Position numbers and translations under genes: made by a program. 64,000 nt of DNA from Bacteroidales bacterium. GTDB lineage: Bacteria > Bacteroidota > Bacteroidia > Bacteroidales > Tenuifilaceae. The DNA lies in assembly GCA_013141385.1 (NCBI GenBank), contig JABFRB010000026.1:1-64000 (forward strand), given 5' to 3'. Shown in pieces: positions 17,211 to 25,525 of the stretch; position 1 is the stretch's first letter; each line of letters starts with the position of its first letter. Below the pieces are notes generated by a model. The model saw nothing but the letters and a program-made list of their open reading frames with translations, ran no database searches and had not been told where the DNA came from.

Positions 17211-17948
17211 ATGAAAACGATAAAACTATTAACAGCCCTTGCGATGGTATCTGTTGTTTTAACTACAGGATGTGAAAAGGATGAAACTAATCCTGCAAAT
17301 CAAATTGAAATTCCAGTGCAAACCACTGTGCAGACAGCCATTCCTCTTGCTGATGCTTCCAACATAGCAATCCTTTCTGGTTCAGCAGTCACTAACACTG
17401 GCGCTACAGTAATAACTGGTGATATTGGTCTAAGTCCAGGCACATCGGTAGGCGGATTCCCTCCAGGAATTTTAAATGGAACTTTACATATCAATGATGC
17501 AATAGCCACTCAGGCGAAACTTGATTTAACGGCTGCTTACAACGATGCAGCAGGACGAACATGTACCGATATAGTAACACTGTCGGGTAATATTGGTGGG
17601 CTAACCCTTACTCCTGGTCTATATAAGTCAACCTCATCGCTTGCAATATCATCTGGCGATCTCACTTTTGATGCAATGGGAAATGCAGATGCTGTTTTCA
17701 TTATACAAATTGCGTCGAGCCTTACCACCACATCGGGTCGCAAAGTTTTCCTAAGCGGTGGTGCGCTAGCTTCCAATATATTTTGGCAGGTTGGAAGCTC
17801 CGCAACGTTTGGAACTACATCGGTGTTTAAAGGAACGGTTATGGCAATGCAATCCATCACCTTCAATACCGGAGCAACACTTGATGGCAGAGCATTAGCA
17901 AGAATAGGTGGAATTACTATGGCAGGTAATACGATTGTAAAACAATAA
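17211..17948 (+). CDS. DUF3494 (ice-binding-like) lipoprotein 1
   Basis: 245 residues from the ATG at 17211, chosen because it starts a lipoprotein signal (MKTIKLLTALAMVSVVLTTGC, Cys 21); the frame is open further upstream through the promoter motif. The rest is one DUF3494 domain: 'ITGDIGLSPGT', 'AYNDAAGRTCTDIVTLSGNIGGLTLTPGLY', 'NADAVFIIQIASSL' and 'NIFWQVGSSATFGTTSVFKG'. In structurally studied members this is a beta-solenoid that binds ice or serves as an adhesin tip domain. The lipid anchor places it on an envelope surface. It belongs to the motif regulon and is one of three paralogues here. Confidence 0.88.
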   Translation: MKTIKLLTALAMVSVVLTTGCEKDETNPANQIEIPVQTTVQTAIPLADASNIAILSGSAVTNTGATVITGDIGLSPGTSVGGFPPGILNGTLHINDAIATQAKLDLTAAYNDAAGRTCTDIVTLSGNIGGLTLTPGLYKSTSSLAISSGDLTFDAMGNADAVFIIQIASSLTTTSGRKVFLSGGALASNIFWQVGSSATFGTTSVFKGTVMAMQSITFNTGATLDGRALARIGGITMAGNTIVKQ

Positions 17949-17961
17949 GTATCTGCTTAAC

Positions 17962-18333
17962 TCTTAATTGGTGACCCCAGTTCGTTTGTACTGACTCTTT
18001 CATAATCTTACGAGTAATGCAGAAAAGTTTATAACAAAATGTAAAACTGCAGTTAGCGTCTTTTTACTGAGTGAAAATAAAGAGAAAATAACTATTTAAT
18101 TTTCGGTTACGGATACAGAAATTGGAATACCGCGAAATGATTTTGAATACTTATACAGGCATCTAGCGGTTCTTTAAGATTGTATTAGGAGAGAGGATTT
18201 GTACTTGTCATTGCTAAACAATCAGTAATAAGTATTAATTTAAAAACTAAAGTTAATGAGGACTCTGCATATAACTTCATAATGAGTATTCAGAAAACAA
18301 TCACTCTAGAAGATGTAGAAGCAAGTAAAAAAA
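17962..18333 (+). pseudogene. Decayed duplicate of the hybrid kinase ATPase domain
   Basis: DNA in this stretch aligns to the HATPase-coding part of the kinase at 13524: TTGGTGACCC, CTTACGAGTAATGC, AAAGTTTA(T)AACAAAA, GGATTTGTACTTGTCATTGC against GGATTAGGACTTGCCATTGT, and GAGGACTCTGC against GAGGGCTCTAC. The translation is broken by several stops and frameshifts. The intact receiver at 18334 continues in the order found in the full kinase. It is a relic of a tandem duplication whose receiver survived. Confidence 0.8.
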
Positions 18334-18732
18334 ATGGATATGGAAATTAAAGACATAAAAATATTGGTGGTTGAAGACGTTGCAGTCAATCAATTACTGA
18401 TGAAAACGCTTTTGTATGGTTTCGGGTTTGAATGCGATATGGCCGCTAACGGAAAACTGGCCATTGAAATGTTACAATGCAAATCTTACGATATTATTTT
18501 GATGGATATACAGATGCCAGTAATGAATGGGTTTGAAGCGACAGAATACATTCGTACAACAATGAATTCTAAAATTCCCATTATCGCATTAACTGCTGAT
18601 GTAATCTCTGTGGATTTAGCAATATGCAAAGCTTCTGGAATGAATGATTACATACCTAAGCCCATTGACAAACAATTATTGTTAAGAAGTATTGTTGAAC
18701 TGGTAAAGGAAGCCTCATTTTATAACTCATGA
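18334..18732 (+). CDS. Receiver-domain protein, surviving C-terminus of duplicated kinase
   Basis: 132 residues, a single receiver domain almost identical in layout to the receiver of the hybrid kinase: KILVVEDVAVNQLLMKTLL, phospho-acceptor Asp in IILMDIQMPVMNGFEATEYIR, 'IPIIALTAD' and the invariant Lys in YIPKPID. The start ATG lies where the kinase encodes the linker before its receiver. It ends before any HPt domain and overlaps the next gene by four bases. Its acceptor site and Lys are intact, so it may still accept phosphate from the neighbouring kinase; it could equally be on its way to decay. Confidence 0.82.
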   Translation: MDMEIKDIKILVVEDVAVNQLLMKTLLYGFGFECDMAANGKLAIEMLQCKSYDIILMDIQMPVMNGFEATEYIRTTMNSKIPIIALTADVISVDLAICKASGMNDYIPKPIDKQLLLRSIVELVKEASFYNS

Positions 18733-19154
18733 AAAACAATAATAAAATTCAACTTTTCCTGGTTGATGATGATGCTCTATTTTTAAAATTATTAGAAATT
18801 GATTTTCTCACGCATACTAATTTTACCATTAAAACATTTGCAACTGGTGAACTTTGTATGGCAAATCTAACACACAACCCAGATGTAATCATTTTAGATT
18901 ATTATCTTGATAGTATTGATAAAAACGCCATGAACGGATTAAAAACACTGGATAAAATAAATTCTTTCAATCCAGATATTTCCGTTGTAATGCTATCCTC
19001 TCAGAATAAAATTGATGTAGCTATTAACTGTATACATCATAGAGCTTTTGATTACTTAGTGAAAAGCCAAACCGATTTCTTAAACTTGAAAAAAATCATA
19101 ACAACCATTTTCCATTACAAAAAAATGGGGAAGGAATTGAGTTGGTCTATATAA
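18729..19154 (+). CDS. Stand-alone response regulator, copy 2
   Basis: 141 residues, a paralogue of the regulator at 16547 over its full length: LFLVDDDALFLK, VIILDYYLDSIDKNAMNGL, VVMLSSQ, YLVKSQ. It has receiver fold only, with a short helical tail. It overlaps the upstream receiver gene by ATGA, just as copy 1 overlaps the intact kinase, confirming that the whole kinase-regulator unit was duplicated. A hairpin follows at 19271. Confidence 0.88.
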   Translation: MKNNNKIQLFLVDDDALFLKLLEIDFLTHTNFTIKTFATGELCMANLTHNPDVIILDYYLDSIDKNAMNGLKTLDKINSFNPDISVVMLSSQNKIDVAINCIHHRAFDYLVKSQTDFLNLKKIITTIFHYKKMGKELSWSI

Positions 19155-19270
19155 GGCTTGTGAGATTTCGCTCCTATTATGAACACTTATTGACGATTGA
19201 ATAAATGTAAAAGTTGATAGGAATTACCATACCATAACTAAACAGTAAACATGTGCAAGATAATAGAAGA

Positions 19271-19297
19271 GCGCTGCTTATTAGCTGCGCATTTTTT
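19271..19297 (+). terminator. Rho-independent terminator
   Basis: GCGCTGC and GCTGCGC form a short imperfect stem with loop TTATTA, followed by ATTTTTTATT. It lies about 115 bases after the second response regulator. Confidence 0.65.
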
Positions 19298-19330
19298 ATT
19301 CTATATAAATCAATATCACAAAAAGAACAT

Positions 19331-19367
19331 GTGTGAATTTCATAACTTATTGTCAAAGTTATGTAAC
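19331..19367 (+). promoter_or_regulatory. Shared 37-bp motif, site c (upstream of Ig-DUF3494 gene)
   Basis: Begins GTGTGAATTTCATAAC and ends AAAGTTATGTAAC. TTTG of CACCTTTG starts 25 bases later (19393), and the ATG is at 19429. Confidence 0.85.
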
Positions 19368-19428
19368 ACATACTCCTACCATGATGCTCACCTTTGCATT
19401 ATAATAATTCATTAATAAATAAACTAAA

Positions 19429-21138
19429 ATGAAACTAAAAAATGTACTACCAATCGTAGCAATGCTATTGGTTGTTTTCTTTTCCGGCTGTAAAAAAGAG
19501 GATGAAAATCCCGGTGTAAATCCTACTGTGACTTCTACAGTTCCTGTAAACCAAGCCACAAGTATTTCTATTAATAGTATGGTTTCAGCTAACTTTAGTG
19601 TAGCTATGAATCCATCTACTATGACATTAGCAAACTTTACTTTACAGCATGGAACTGAGACTGTATCAGGAGTAGTAGAATATACAGGTAAAACAACAAC
19701 TTTTACCCCATCAGAGAATCTAGTATCAAATACAATCTATACTGCTACTATTACTACTGGGGCTAAAGACATCGCGGGAAATTACATTGAGAAAAACTAT
19801 GTCTGGACATTTACTACAGGTGCAATCTTGGATATAACTTTACCCACAGTGACCTTGACAGAGCCACTTAACAACGCTACAGGTGTAGCACTTAATAAGG
19901 CTATTGCAATAACTTTTAGTGAGGCAATGGATCCTTTGACAATTAACTCCAATACATTTACCTTAAACCAAGGTACAAATGCTATTTCAGGTTTGGTATC
20001 TTATTCTGGAACTACTGCAACATTTACTCCTACAAATACCTTAGTAGCTGGAACTACATATACAGCTACAATAACTACTGGTGCAAAAGACTTAGCAGGT
20101 AATGCGCTTGCAGTCAACACTGTATTGAGTTTTACAACAATTGCAAATTCGGATATCACTTTACCTACAGTAACTTTGACAAGTCCTCTTGACAACGCCA
20201 CTAATGTTGAACGCAACAAAGTGATTGCAATAACTTTCAGTGAAACAATGGAGCCTTTGACTATTAACTCCAATACATTTACCTTATATCAAGGCACAAA
20301 TGCTATTTCAGGTTCGATAGTTTACTCTGGAATCACTGCAACATTTACTCCTACAAACGCCTTAGCAGCAAGCAGCATTTATACTGCTACAATAACTACT
20401 GGTGCAAAAGATTTGGCTGGGAATGCACTTGCAATCAACACCGTATTGAGTTTTACAACAAATAGTACCATTTCAAATTTAGCAGTGGTAGAACTTGGAT
20501 CTGCAGGTAATTACGTGATTCTTGCAAAAACAGCAATCACCAACATCTCAACTTCAGCTATTACAGGAGACTTAGGACTTAGCCCAGCCGCTACATCATA
20601 TATCACAGGTTTATCCTTAACAGATGCAACAGGTTATGCAATATCTGCACAGGTAACTGGTAGTATATTTGCAGCCGATATGGCAGATCCTACTCCTATT
20701 AACTTAACCACTGCAGTTAACAACATGATTACAGCTTACAACGATGCAGCTGGTCGTTCAAATCCAGATTTCTTGGAGTTGAGCACAGGTAATATTGGTG
20801 GAAAAACGCTAACAGCAGGTCTTTATAAATGGACGAATACCGTTACTTTACCTTCTGATGTTACCATTTCAGGTGGCGCAAACGATGTATGGATCTTCCA
20901 GATTTCAGGCGATCTTTTGATGAGTAACGCAGTGAATGTTACCCTTATCGGTGGTGCTCAAGCTAAAAACATTTTTTGGCAGGTAGCTGGTCAGGCAACC
21001 TTTGGAACAACCTCTCACTTTGAAGGTGTTATATTGTCGATGACAGGTATTACTTTCCAAACTGGCGCAACTTTGAATGGTAGAGCATTAGCACAAACGG
21101 CTGTCGCTCTTGACGGTAATGCTATAACAAAACCATAA
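19429..21138 (+). CDS. Lipoprotein with three Ig-like (Big_5) domains and C-terminal DUF3494
   Basis: 569 residues. Lipobox at VVFFSGC (Cys 23). Three consecutive Big_5-type domains of about 105 residues follow (roughly 30-135, 140-240 and 245-345), each with VPVNQATSISINS-like entry, 'SEAMDPLTINSNTFTLNQGTNAISG' and a closing 'YTATITTGAKDLAGN...FTT'. The DUF3494 beta-solenoid occupies about 350-569 ('NYVILAKTAITNISTSAITGDLGLSP', 'NIFWQVAGQATFGTTSHFEG'). Ig domains act as a stalk, so the protein resembles a surface-displayed ice-binding or adhesive tip. The second and third Ig domains are near duplicates. It is driven by the shared motif. Confidence 0.9.
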   Translation: MKLKNVLPIVAMLLVVFFSGCKKEDENPGVNPTVTSTVPVNQATSISINSMVSANFSVAMNPSTMTLANFTLQHGTETVSGVVEYTGKTTTFTPSENLVSNTIYTATITTGAKDIAGNYIEKNYVWTFTTGAILDITLPTVTLTEPLNNATGVALNKAIAITFSEAMDPLTINSNTFTLNQGTNAISGLVSYSGTTATFTPTNTLVAGTTYTATITTGAKDLAGNALAVNTVLSFTTIANSDITLPTVTLTSPLDNATNVERNKVIAITFSETMEPLTINSNTFTLYQGTNAISGSIVYSGITATFTPTNALAASSIYTATITTGAKDLAGNALAINTVLSFTTNSTISNLAVVELGSAGNYVILAKTAITNISTSAITGDLGLSPAATSYITGLSLTDATGYAISAQVTGSIFAADMADPTPINLTTAVNNMITAYNDAAGRSNPDFLELSTGNIGGKTLTAGLYKWTNTVTLPSDVTISGGANDVWIFQISGDLLMSNAVNVTLIGGAQAKNIFWQVAGQATFGTTSHFEGVILSMTGITFQTGATLNGRALAQTAVALDGNAITKP

Positions 21139-21160
21139 TACACCAAAAAAACATAATTCA

Positions 21161-21194
21161 AAAGAGGTGATCTCACGGGATCACCTCTTTTTTT
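21161..21194 (+). terminator. Rho-independent terminator
   Basis: AAAGAGGTGATC and GATCACCTCTTT form a perfect 12-bp stem followed by a T run, 23 bases after the Ig-DUF3494 stop. Confidence 0.9.
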
Positions 21195-21219
21195 AATTTT
21201 TAATTGATGATTCTACAAT

Positions 21220-21256
21220 ATGTGAACTACATAACTTATATACAATATTGTGTAAT
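21220..21256 (+). promoter_or_regulatory. Shared 37-bp motif, site d (upstream of DUF3494 gene 3)
   Basis: Begins ATGTGAACTACATAAC and ends ATATTGTGTAAT. TTTG of GCATCTTTG begins 25 bases later (21282), and the ATG is at 21319. Confidence 0.82.
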
Positions 21257-21318
21257 ACTCGCTCCCGCTAAGGTTCGCATCTTTGTACTATTGAATTACA
21301 CATATAAAAAAAACTAAA

Positions 21319-22113
21319 ATGAAACAGAACAAAATGTACCCAATCGTAGCCATGCTATTGGTTGGACTAATGACTGGATGTGAAAAAGGTATGGATACCA
21401 ATTTATCCTCCAAGATGTCTTCCGGAGAAAAGACAATTGCTTATGAGCCACAACAAAGTGCATTGGGTGGAGTATATCTAGGCGTTGCAGGCGATTTTGC
21501 GATTCTTTCAAAATCAGGAATCACTAACGTATATAAATCATCGATTACTGGGGATGTTGGTTCAAGTCCAATCACTGGTGCTGCTGTACTGGTAACTTGT
21601 GCCGAAGTGGTAGGTAATATATACACAGTTGATGCTGCCGGGCCACTGCCTTGCAGGGTAACTAATGCAACCAGATTAGGTATCGCAGTGCTTGATATGC
21701 AAGCCGCCTACACTGATGCTGCCGGACGTATTAACCCTAACTTCTTGAATTTAGGTGCTGGGAATATTGGTGGTTTAACCCTTACCCCTGGCCTTTACAA
21801 ATGGACTAGTGCGCTGATCATCCCAACGGATGTTACTATTTCGGGTGGACCTAACGATGTTTTTATATTCCAGGTTGCTGGAACCATGATTATGAGTTCT
21901 GCTGTTAGAGTTACCTTAAGTGGTGGTGTACAAGCAAAGAACATTTTCTGGGTAACAGCAGGTGCTGTAACCTTCGGTACTACTAGCCATTTTGAAGGAA
22001 ACATTTTAGGACAGACTGGTATTAACATGCAGACTGGTGCCACTATAAACGGCAGGATGCTTGCTCAAACAGCAGTAACCCTTCAAATGAATACGGTTAA
22101 TATTCCACAGTAA
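21319..22113 (+). CDS. DUF3494 (ice-binding-like) lipoprotein 3
   Basis: 264 residues. Lipobox at VGLMTGC (Cys 21). After a 30-residue linker the DUF3494 domain runs to the end: 'SGITNVYKSSITGDVGSSPITG', 'AYTDAAGRINPNFLNLGAGNIGGLTLTPGLYKW', 'VTISGGPNDVFIFQVAGTM' and 'NIFWVTAGAVTFGTTSHFEGNI'. It is closer to the DUF3494 part of the 19429 gene than to the 17211 protein. It has its own motif-driven promoter and terminator, so the three paralogues form separate but co-regulated units. Confidence 0.88.
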   Translation: MKQNKMYPIVAMLLVGLMTGCEKGMDTNLSSKMSSGEKTIAYEPQQSALGGVYLGVAGDFAILSKSGITNVYKSSITGDVGSSPITGAAVLVTCAEVVGNIYTVDAAGPLPCRVTNATRLGIAVLDMQAAYTDAAGRINPNFLNLGAGNIGGLTLTPGLYKWTSALIIPTDVTISGGPNDVFIFQVAGTMIMSSAVRVTLSGGVQAKNIFWVTAGAVTFGTTSHFEGNILGQTGINMQTGATINGRMLAQTAVTLQMNTVNIPQ

Positions 22114-22134
22114 ACTAAAGGAATATAAAATTCA

Positions 22135-22172
22135 AAAGAGGTTGTCTAAATCAGTTTTTAGACAACCTCTTT
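22135..22172 (+). terminator. Rho-independent terminator
   Basis: AAAGAGGTTGTCTAAA and TTTAGACAACCTCTTT form a 16-bp stem, 22 bases after the DUF3494 stop. It resembles the terminator at 51721 on the other strand, a recurrent design in this genome. Confidence 0.9.
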
Positions 22173-22226
22173 ACTTATTATACTGGCATTATTTTTCAAT
22201 TTAATACAATCAAAAATCATAAGTGT

Positions 22227-22661
22227 ATGAGAATAACGATTAAACTTCTATATCTAATGATGCTATCCATTTTAGCCTCATTATTAATTGTAAATTGTAA
22301 ATCAGTAAATACAGACTCTAATAACAATGCTTCATCAAGCGCTTCCAATGAAGGTTTTAATAAGTTTTATAAGAGATTTCATGCAGATAGCACACTTCAA
22401 ATGTCAAGAATAAAATTTCCACTCAATGGAATATCTGCTGACGGAAATGGAGAGATAAAATGGAATAAAAAAAATTGGAAATTTATGAAGATAAAAATTT
22501 ACGACGTTGATAAAAAACAATTTAAGGTATATTTCAAAAAAACTAATAAACCATTTACTCAAAAACTCTGGATTGAAAATTCAGGATTTTATCCAAAATG
22601 TAGATTTAAATTAACTGATAAAAGGTGGTATATTTTGTATTTCTTAGATCAAAAGGTATAA
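22227..22661 (+). CDS. Small lipoprotein of unknown function
   Basis: 144 residues. Lipobox ASLLIVNC (Cys 24) after a hydrophobic signal. The mature part has a Ser/Asn-rich linker, then a basic, Trp/Phe-containing globular region ('GEIKWNKKNWKFMKIKIYDVDKKQFKVYFKK', 'KLWIENSGFYPKCRFKL'). No family is recognised. There is no copy of the shared motif directly upstream. It ends about 110 bases before motif site e. Confidence 0.6.
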   Translation: MRITIKLLYLMMLSILASLLIVNCKSVNTDSNNNASSSASNEGFNKFYKRFHADSTLQMSRIKFPLNGISADGNGEIKWNKKNWKFMKIKIYDVDKKQFKVYFKKTNKPFTQKLWIENSGFYPKCRFKLTDKRWYILYFLDQKV

Positions 22662-22775
22662 AGTGAATATCGACTAGTGCCAACAAAAATTAAAGATTCC
22701 TCACCTGCAATTGCACAAGCCGTTGTTTATCATTTAAAATGACAATTTCCCTTGCATCAGTGTGTGAACCGAAAT

Positions 22776-22812
22776 GTGTGAATCATATAAATCAGTTAAT
22801 GAATTGTGTAAC
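22776..22812 (+). promoter_or_regulatory. Shared 37-bp motif, site e (upstream of beta-barrel gene)
   Basis: Begins GTGTGAATCATATAAA and ends GAATTGTGTAAC. At the expected 25-base distance stands TTTA in TACATTTA (22834-22841), one base from the TTTG consensus. The ATG is further away than at other sites (22941). A partial extra GTGTGAA copy sits just before it. Confidence 0.7.
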
Positions 22813-22940
22813 TACAATACATTATAACCCTAGTACATTTACATAACAAAAAATTTATTGGGTGGAGATTAGAACCCACTTAAAAAAACAGAGCGAAACT
22901 GAAAAGCTATACGAGTAAGAAGTACACAAAAACTACACCG

Positions 22941-23411
22941 ATGAAAAAACTAATTTTCACATTTTTAATTGCATTATGTTTGATTTCACCCGGCTATGCA
23001 CAGGATTACAAAACAGGAATAGGGGTAAGAGGTGGATACTTCAATGGCCTAACTGTTAAACATTTCATTGGGACAAAAGCAGCCCTAGAAGGAATTCTTG
23101 ACAGCAGATGGAGAGGATTCCAATTTACTGGTCTTTATGAAATTCATAACCAAGCATTCAAAACAGAACGTTTAAATTGGTATTTTGGCTTTGGAGGTCA
23201 TATTGGCTTTTGGAATGGAGATAATACAAAATGGGGAACACCAGGAACAAACTATACCATTATAGGTTTAGATGGAATTCTGGGTTTAGAATACAATTTC
23301 AGGGAAATTCCTTTAAACATTGGTCTCGACTGGAAACCCGCTTTTAATATTACTGGCTATTCCGGTTTCTGGGGTGATGGTGGAGCTATCTCAATAAGAT
23401 ATATCTTCTAA
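22941..23411 (+). CDS. Small outer-membrane beta-barrel-like protein
   Basis: 156 residues. The signal peptide ends at PGYAQ (residue 20). The remainder alternates aromatic and glycine-rich strands (GIGVRGGYFNGLTVKHF, FTGLYEIHN, WYFGFGGHIGFWN, PAFNITGYSGFWGDGGAISI) and ends in RYIF, with a terminal Phe as usual for outer-membrane barrels. It is probably an eight-strand barrel. It is under motif site e, making it a member of the envelope-related regulon. Confidence 0.72.
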   Translation: MKKLIFTFLIALCLISPGYAQDYKTGIGVRGGYFNGLTVKHFIGTKAALEGILDSRWRGFQFTGLYEIHNQAFKTERLNWYFGFGGHIGFWNGDNTKWGTPGTNYTIIGLDGILGLEYNFREIPLNIGLDWKPAFNITGYSGFWGDGGAISIRYIF

Positions 23412-23512
23412 GAATTGTATAAACTCACATTATAGAAATCGTATATGGTAAAACATATATTCTTCAGCATTCATGTTGCGATTATATTTTACCTTACTCA
23501 AAAATAAAAACA

Positions 23513-24421
23513 ATGAATAAAATTATATTAGCCCTTACTGTAAATGGAATTATAGTTGGCATGCTGTTGAAGAAATACATATTAGTTCTTATCCTTAGTA
23601 TATTTGGATTGAGCGTCTTGGCAAACCCCAAACTAGCATCAAAACAGCAAATAGGAATGTTTATTAACTCCAAAACTTGTGTTGTACTCGAAAGTGGCAT
23701 AAATCCTTACAATCTGTTCATACAAGATGCTGTTAATAAATACTGGAAATCTACTGAATTTGAATTTATCGATCAACAGGAGTTTGAAAAACGTCGATTT
23801 GATTCAAAGTACTCATTTCTGGTGCTCATGAAAAATATTTTCGATAAAGATCCTGGCGGGGTAAGCTATAATTTCATAAGCCTTGTTCTAGGAGATACGT
23901 CAAAAAACATTACCAATATGCCTGAACTATGCTGTATTCCCATATCCTATACAAATGACAATACAAATAACTTCGGATATGTAATACCCTCTATTGTCAA
24001 ATTCATGCAAAAACATGTAAAAACTCTTGAGACAAAACGCTTCTTAATTTCTCTTAGAGGGTTAAAATACTATAACGGTTCACCATGTTTTCAGTACACT
24101 CTTTTGCTCATGGACGAAAAAATGATGGCAGCAGATGTCAATTCAATTGAGAAAATCAAGTCAGTTTACCCCTATTTTGTAATACTTTCTAATTCTACTA
24201 AAATTGAGGCTGACTTAGCCACAAACCCTTCAAATACAATGTTTAATTTCCACGTAGGCCCTACTCAAAATACTGGAACAGGAAAATGCTTCGAAATGAT
24301 ATTTGATACTGAAGGTAATCTTTATTACTATAACTCTCGAAAGATTACTAATGATAACGAAAATGGTTTTAATCTGAAAGATTTCAAAAATATTAAGAGA
24401 GCAAATTTATTCGGTTTGTAA
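23513..24421 (+). CDS. Exported protein of unknown function
   Basis: 302 residues as called. An in-frame ATG at 23561 would start directly at a signal-peptide-like MLLKKYILVLILSIFGLSVLAN and may be the true start. The mature part has no recognised domain; it contains 'INPYNLFIQDAVNKYWKSTEFEFI', suggesting the nucleotide-binding-like 'get stressed' module seen in Bacteroidota unknowns, and a C-terminal 'GKCFEMIFDTEGNLYYYNSRKI'. It lies between two motif-controlled genes but has no motif of its own; read-through from the barrel gene 100 bases upstream is possible. Confidence 0.6.
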   Translation: MNKIILALTVNGIIVGMLLKKYILVLILSIFGLSVLANPKLASKQQIGMFINSKTCVVLESGINPYNLFIQDAVNKYWKSTEFEFIDQQEFEKRRFDSKYSFLVLMKNIFDKDPGGVSYNFISLVLGDTSKNITNMPELCCIPISYTNDNTNNFGYVIPSIVKFMQKHVKTLETKRFLISLRGLKYYNGSPCFQYTLLLMDEKMMAADVNSIEKIKSVYPYFVILSNSTKIEADLATNPSNTMFNFHVGPTQNTGTGKCFEMIFDTEGNLYYYNSRKITNDNENGFNLKDFKNIKRANLFGL

Positions 24422-24465
24422 TCATTTTTTAAATTCCCCTTATACCTTTTTGCAATAATAAAAAT

Positions 24466-24502
24466 GTGGGAATGATGTAACTTATTTACAAAGTTATGTA
24501 AC
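24466..24502 (+). promoter_or_regulatory. Shared 37-bp motif, site f (upstream of CsbD-like gene)
   Basis: Begins GTGGGAATGATGTAAC and ends AAAGTTATGTAAC. TTTG of ACTTTTG starts 25 bases later (24528), and the ATG is at 24564. Confidence 0.83.
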
Positions 24503-24563
24503 AATTATGCTCAAGTGATGATTTACTTTTGAATTTCAAACTACTCACTTAATTAATTGATTA

Positions 24564-24761
24564 ATGGATAAATATTTAAGACCCTCACGTAACGACCAAA
24601 AGTGGAGCGAACAAAAAGAAAAACTCCTTAATCAATTCAAAAGTTTAACCGATAAAGATTTGCTTTTTGAAGCGGGAAGAAAGTTTGAAATGATACTAAG
24701 AGTCAGCGATAAACTCGGAATACCTGAACCAGAAATGAAGCGCATATTTCAAGAACTTTAA
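24564..24761 (+). CDS. CsbD-like general stress protein
   Basis: 65 residues. The pattern W-x3-K-x-KL...F-x2-LTDKDLLFEAGRKFEMILRVSDKLG...EMKRIFQEL follows the CsbD family (W..xKGKL....LTDDDL...G....L.+.Q.+.G), in the form common in Bacteroidota. These small helical proteins accumulate under general stress. The gene is directly under motif site f and overlaps the following cupin gene (TAATG), so both are in one transcript. Confidence 0.75.
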   Translation: MDKYLRPSRNDQKWSEQKEKLLNQFKSLTDKDLLFEAGRKFEMILRVSDKLGIPEPEMKRIFQEL

Positions 24762-25171
24762 TGGTTTCAAAACAAATATGTTACATAAACAATATGTGTC
24801 CTCATAATAATCCTGAATATCGGTCAAGAAATTTGGATAATGCCGAAGTAGAAAAATCAAAAACTTTTACAAATATCAACCTAATTGGGTATGAACCTAA
24901 TTCTGTTGTTTGTAGAATAATAATGAAAAAGCCGGCGGGAAATATATCCCTATTGTCTTTTAATACTGATAAAGAGGTTAAAGAAAAAATTTCTCCATTC
25001 GATACGTTTATTCAAATTATTGATGGCAAAGCCGAAATCATTATTGATGGTAAATCTAACTTACTTGAAACTGGGCAGTCAATTATAATACCAGCACACT
25101 CAACAAATTCTCTAAAAGCAAACGAATGCTTTAAGATGATTTCAACCACAATAAAAAGTGGATATGAATAA
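24761..25171 (+). CDS. Cupin-domain protein
   Basis: 136 residues; translation may start at 24761 (overlapping the CsbD stop) or at the ATG encoding MCPHNN (24794). The cupin barrel is seen in 'AGNISLLSFNTDKEVKEKISPFDTFIQIIDGKAEIIIDGKSNLLETGQSIIIPAHSTNSLKANE', with the second motif G-x5-PAHS carrying one His; the first-motif metal ligands are partly missing, so catalysis is doubtful. It is probably a small ligand- or metal-binding protein co-expressed with the CsbD-like stress protein. Confidence 0.75.
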   Translation: MVSKQICYINNMCPHNNPEYRSRNLDNAEVEKSKTFTNINLIGYEPNSVVCRIIMKKPAGNISLLSFNTDKEVKEKISPFDTFIQIIDGKAEIIIDGKSNLLETGQSIIIPAHSTNSLKANECFKMISTTIKSGYE

Positions 25172-25297
25172 ATAAATTCTGCCCCACTCCTATTTAAGAT
25201 CAATGGGGGGAATAATATAAAACCATTTTTTCAGCTAATGGTTATCATTTTTCTTTAAAACAAACTGAATTTATTACGTTAATTAAAACAAAATAAA

Positions 25298-25420
25298 ATG
25301 TCAAAAGAAAAAGAAGGCAAAGAGAAATCTAGTAAAAAAGCACCCACTAAAAATCTGAAAGAAAAAAGGGCTGCAAAAGCCGCCAAACGAGATGGTAAAA
25401 ACAAAACAAGCACCTTTTGA
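25298..25420 (+). CDS. Small, very basic conserved-type peptide
   Basis: 40 residues, beginning MSKEKEGKEKSSKKAPTKNL and continuing KEKRAAKAAKRDGK: about a third Lys, with no hydrophobic core. Similar small Lys/Ala-rich peptides occur near stress genes in Bacteroidota; nucleic-acid binding is a guess from charge. ATG context AAAATAAAATG. It sits between the CsbD-cupin unit and the SPFH gene. Confidence 0.6.
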   Translation: MSKEKEGKEKSSKKAPTKNLKEKRAAKAAKRDGKNKTSTF

Positions 25421-25525
25421 TTCAAAATCTGTTATTAATCAGTGAAAGGTTCTAGGACATAATGAGTAATTGAAATAATCCGTAATAACCATTTGAAAAT
25501 CATTGTTTATTAAAAAACAAATAGC

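Noticed and set aside
25206-25242. A possible seventh copy of the shared 37-bp motif
   Set aside because: Only the first third (GAATAATATAA) fits; the 3' half and the TTTG at 25-nt spacing are absent.
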